A program made the position numbers and the translations under genes. A stretch of 64,000 nucleotides of DNA, taken from assembly GCA_020002185.1 (NCBI GenBank), contig CM034531.1, positions 71,754,391-71,818,390 of the forward strand. Direction: 5' to 3'. Position 1 is the first letter of the stretch. Each line of letters starts with the position of its first letter. The stretch is from Paraescarpia echinospica. Lineage: Eukaryota > Annelida > Polychaeta > Sabellida > Siboglinidae. The notes beneath the pieces were generated by a model. It did not search any database. It worked only from the letters and a program-made list of their open reading frames with translations, and was not told the DNA's origin. Below, in pieces: positions 60,840 to 64,000 of this stretch.

Positions 60840-61098
60840 GACTGTGAGACAGAAGACTGATGGAAGAGACAGAGTGTTCAGCAAAACAGAAAACATGACA
60901 GGCGTGAAGGTGACAGGGGAGAAAGTGACCGTAGTGAAGAGGTAGCCGGGGGAAAGGTTGGGGAGAGGAGAGAAATGTGATGGGAGAAAAGATGGGACGA
61001 AAAGGTGAGAATGCAAATGTGCTAGAAAGAGAGAAAGAGATGAAAGGAAATAGGGAGGAGGAAAGGGGACAAGAGAAAACGCGACAGGAAAGAAGGGA

Positions 61099-61728
61099 AT
61101 GGAAGAGAATGTGACAGGAGAGAAGACGGCAAGAGGAAAAGACAACAACCAGACATATGGAAACCGGAGGAGCTACTCCGAGGCAGTGATTGAGGGGGCA
61201 AGGAGAAAAGAGAGAGTGTTTATGGGCGATTCAATTCTGAGAAAAACAGACAAGACTATATGCGAGGGAAGGACGTTGTTGTATGTCTACCGGGGGCTAG
61301 GATAGAGCATGTGACCGAAAGGTTAGAGAAGGTATTGGGGCATGGCAAGGGAGGGTCTATACTATACACGTTGGGACAAACAATGCAAGACAAAGGAGGA
61401 ACAACTGTTATAGTTCAGAAATTACAGACATCTAGTGAAGGCTAAAGAAGATTAAAGAGTGGAACAGGTTATTCTCAGAATTTTGCCAGTAATGGGAGGA
61501 AAGGAGGCAAGATACAGAAACGCTATGAGAGGATGGCGATCAACACTAGTTGAGCAGATGTGTGAGGAAGAGGGCGTGGGATTCATAGATTTATGGGGGT
61601 ACTTTGTTGGGAGAGAAGATATGTACATGAGAGATGGCCTCCATCTAAGTGGAAAAGGGGCAGCAGTATTCTCAAAGAATCTGCTGCGATCTATTGACAG
61701 TGGGACAGGTTGCATCTATTTAAACTAA
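61099..61728 (+). pseudogene. CR1 ORF1, C-terminal SGNH-type esterase domain, frameshifted
   Basis: Three frames together give the blocks of an SGNH/GDSL hydrolase: VFMGDSILRKTDK (the GDS nucleophile block), CLPGARIEHVTERLEKVLGH, a variant of the GTN block (YTLGQTMQDKGG), VILRILPVMGGKEARYRNAM and finally MRDGLHLSGKGAAVFSKNL, the D-x-x-H block. Esterase domains in ORF1 are known from many CR1/L2 LINEs. Frame changes occur near 61265 and 61445. ORF1 ends with a TAA at 61726-61728 that overlaps the start of ORF2. Confidence 0.75.
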
Positions 61729-62501
61729 ATTCGCAGGGGGGACTCGCAGAGAAGCCTGAAACTGGAGGCATAGATAAAGGCAGCAAAAATAATTCAGCAA
61801 AGAACAGTCTGGGAAACTGTTCTGAAGCTGGGTATAAATGTGTTTGTTTAAATGCAAGGAGTATAGTAAACAAAAGAAATGAACTAAACATTATGGTAGA
61901 AGATATTGACCCTCACATAATAGGTATAACCGAATCATGGGCATCCACCGATATATCAGATGCCGAATTGGGACTGACAGGATATGTAATGTTTAGGAAA
62001 GATAGAATAGGAAGAAGGGGAGGTGGAGTTATTTTTTATATTAAAGAATCTATCCAGGCTTATGAAATAAAATTAGAAAGAGAAGCAGATTGCGAAGAAG
62101 CTGTTTGGTGTAACATAGTTACAGGAAACTCAACGTTAACAGTTGGGTTAGTTTATCGAAGTCCAAACATAAGCATAGAAGAGAATGAAAAATACAAAGC
62201 AACAGGAGGTGAAGCAAGCAGGACTGTGAGTGTTATTATGGGGGATTTTAACCATGGAGCATATAAAAATAAATCTACAGGGTGCGGTGGTGAGGACCTG
62301 GTACTTTGGTTTTGTGCAGAATGGTTTCTAAAACTTTCAAGACAGCAGGGGAAGGCATGTGGGCATGGTTTGTCCTCCATGGTGGGTGAGCAATGTGAAA
62401 TTGTGGGCAGTGCATTTTGTCAAGTAAGATCAGAAGAAATAAATGAAAACAGTTCAGGAGAGGTACTGCAGGGAGAACTGCCAGGAAATGAAATGTTGTG
62501 A
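61710..62501 (+). pseudogene. CR1 ORF2, endonuclease domain, C-terminal half eroded
   Basis: The ATG at 61710 overlaps ORF1 by 19 bases, typical of coupled LINE ORFs. Endonuclease blocks are clear: KCVCLNARSIVNKRNEL, IIGITESWASTD, DRIGRRGGGVIFYI, TVGLVYRSPN and VIMGDFNHG. After about 62260 the sequence departs from the antisense copy at 4949-5600 by many small deletions and substitutions, and the rest of the domain (the DL/SDHS region) is lost. Confidence 0.8.
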
Positions 62502-62559
62502 ATGGGGCTGGAATGGCAGAAAGAGAACGTGAATAACAGATGTCCTTGGGAAGCCAAGT

Positions 62560-64000
62560 ATGTGGAATAGAATTTGTTCCCTTCAAAAACAAGGGAAACG
62601 GACCAGAAAGAAATACTTATCGAAAGAAGACATTAGAAAAATTAAGTATAAACAAATGATGTGGAAGTCAAATAGACGTACTGGAAATGACGAAGACTAC
62701 AACATTTATAAAGAAGCACTAAACCAAGCTACAGCTGAAATTAGAAATTCAAAGAGAAGATATGAACATAAATTAGCTTGTAATATAAAACATGACAGCA
62801 AGAGTTTTTATGCGTATGTTCGAAGCAAACAGAAAGTTCAGGATAAGGTCGGTCCTCTAGAAGATAGTGCTGGAAATATAATATCAGAAGGATTCTTAAT
62901 GGCAGAAGACCTGAATGAGTATTTTAGTTCAGTGTTTACCAGAGAAGATATTAGTTCACTGCCAGTACCAGAAGCTAAGTTCAAGGGGCAGAATCAGACT
63001 ATTTAAGACAGTTAATTGTAACCCCAGAAATGGTAGCTAAGAAAATTAGGGCTATGAAGGATAAATCACCTGGAGTGGATGGTATTCCACCCAAACTACT
63101 AGTGGAAATTGTAGAACAAATTAGCATACCGCTTGCAACAGTTTTCAACTTGTCATTAGAAGAGGGAGTGGTTCCTTTAGAATGGAAAGAAGCAAACATT
63201 ATACCGTTATTTAAAAAAGGTTCGAGAAACAAGTCAAATAATTATAGACCAGTTAGTTTAACATCGGTGATTTGTAAATTATTAGAAAGACTAATTAAAG
63301 ATCACATGGTGGATTTTCTTGTTAAACATAACTTGATAAACCTATCTCAACATGGGTTTCTAAAAGCGAGGTCATGCTTAACAAATATGTTATGTTTTTT
63401 GGAAGATATCACTAAGTGGGTAGATGATGGATCACCAGTAGATATCATCTACTTAGATTTTCAAAAAGCTTTCGACAAAGTGCCACATCAGAGATTACTG
63501 CTTAAACTAAAGGCCCATGGCATAGGAAATGGTATAATTAACTGGATAGAAAAATGGCTGATTGACAGAAGACAACGGGTAGTTGTTGATGGGGAGGCTT
63601 CAAAAAAAAAAAATCAGTTTTGAGTGGGGTTCCACAGGGATCAGTACTGGGACCTATATTATTCTTAATATATATAAACGATTTGGACGATGATATAACT
63701 AGCAAGGTGTTGAAATTTACAAATGATACAAAAGTGTTTAGAAGGATTAAAAGTGATGGCGATAGACAGCATTTAAAAGATGATCTTGACAGGTTGATCA
63801 AATGGTCTGAAAAGTGGCAAATGTTGTTCAATTTTGGGAAATGTAAATGCCTCCACACAGGACATGGGAACGAATATGTAGAATATACAATGGGGGGAAC
63901 TGTACTAAGTACTACTGTAAAAGAAAAAGACTTAGGGCTGACAATTAGTGCTGACATGAAGGTTTCAGAGCAGTGTGGAATTGCAGCTTCAAAGGGAAAT
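62560..64000 (+). pseudogene. CR1 ORF2, reverse transcriptase, frameshifted and with altered catalytic motif
   Basis: The linker KQGKRTRKKYLSKEDIRKIK (62580) leads to SPGVDGIPPKLLVEIVEQIS, WKEANIIPLFKKGSRNKSNN, NYRPVSLTSVICKLLERLIK, YLDFQKAFDKVPHQR (63450) and GVPQGSVLGPILFLIYINDL (63630-63690). One base is missing from a G run near 62986, and a poly(A) expansion at 63602-63613 shifts the frame again. At 63709-63726 the expected FADDT reads FTNDT, two G-to-A type changes that destroy the catalytic aspartate pair. The frame is then open to the window end. Confidence 0.85.

Larger units (their letters stand above)
60060..64000 (+). mobile_element. Long CR1-type LINE, running off the window end
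   Basis: The same family as 3161-5980 and 51264-52049, here with both ORFs. ORF1 starts at 60324 and ORF2 near 61710. The element continues past 64000, where the 3' part seen at 51271-52049 would follow. The exact 5' end is not defined. Frameshifts and a heavily eroded stretch at about 62260-62570 show that it is not intact. Confidence 0.85.

Noticed and set aside
63709..63726. Active CR1 element at 60-64 kb
   Set aside because: Frameshifts in both ORFs, the eroded endonuclease and FTND in place of FADD rule out an active copy in this assembly.

Overview
The window is animal nuclear DNA, most likely from a marine invertebrate and perhaps a mollusc. The taxon is inferred from galaxin-like secreted repeat genes, CR1-, RTE- and other LINE-type retrotransposons, GT-AG style splice signals, an LTR-type insertion and very many long (AC)n/(TG)n, (GA)n, (ACTC)n and trinucleotide tracts. 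Nothing bacterial was seen. Two runs of exactly 1,000 N (37387-38386 and 53841-54840) mark scaffold joins of unknown true length, so order and copy number across them are not secure.

The centre of interest is a family of four galaxin-like loci. Locus 1 (about 2.0-13.3 kb, +) has a leader-like segment and 45 perfectly spaced 84-bp repeats followed by a few 87-bp repeats, with three in-frame stops. Locus 2 (20.4-26.6 kb, +) has few 84-bp units and about 13 of the 87-bp type, with a frameshift and a stop. Locus 3 (38.4-44.4 kb, +) has an uninterrupted 607-codon frame with 20 repeats, nearly all of the 87-bp type. Locus 4 (58.2-55.0 kb, -) has lost its 5' end and keeps 8 repeats. The loci share upstream DNA (TATA-like box, GTAAGT donor, 73-74-nt candidate intron) and a downstream flank with a candidate poly(A) signal. 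None of the three complete loci has an ATG at the expected start.

Loci 2 and 3 lie in two long, highly similar direct blocks: A (21.15-36.3 kb) and B (38.39-53.84 kb). Block B fills a whole contig between the two gaps, so A and B may be two alleles placed side by side, or a recent tandem duplication. They differ by mobile insertions: A carries a 743-bp solo-LTR-like insertion that B lacks, and B carries a 786-bp CR1 insertion with a 5-bp target duplication that A lacks. Sequence at 18.5-20.05 kb is an inverted copy of 35.4-37.3 kb, so block A is flanked by inverted repeats.

The rest is mostly retrotransposon debris: a LINE remnant (0.8-1.8 kb, -), a CR1 ORF2 copy (3.2-6.0 kb, -), another LINE C-terminus (13.5-14.1 kb, -), a 5'-truncated RTE element with its characteristic GAT-type tail (17.0-18.3 kb, -), a LINE C-terminus (29.4-29.85 kb and its B copy), a second CR1/L2-like element (31.5-32.8 kb, - and its B copy), and a long CR1 element (60.3-64.0 kb, +) that runs off the window end and shows ORF1 (PHD-like finger plus SGNH esterase) and ORF2 (endonuclease plus reverse transcriptase).
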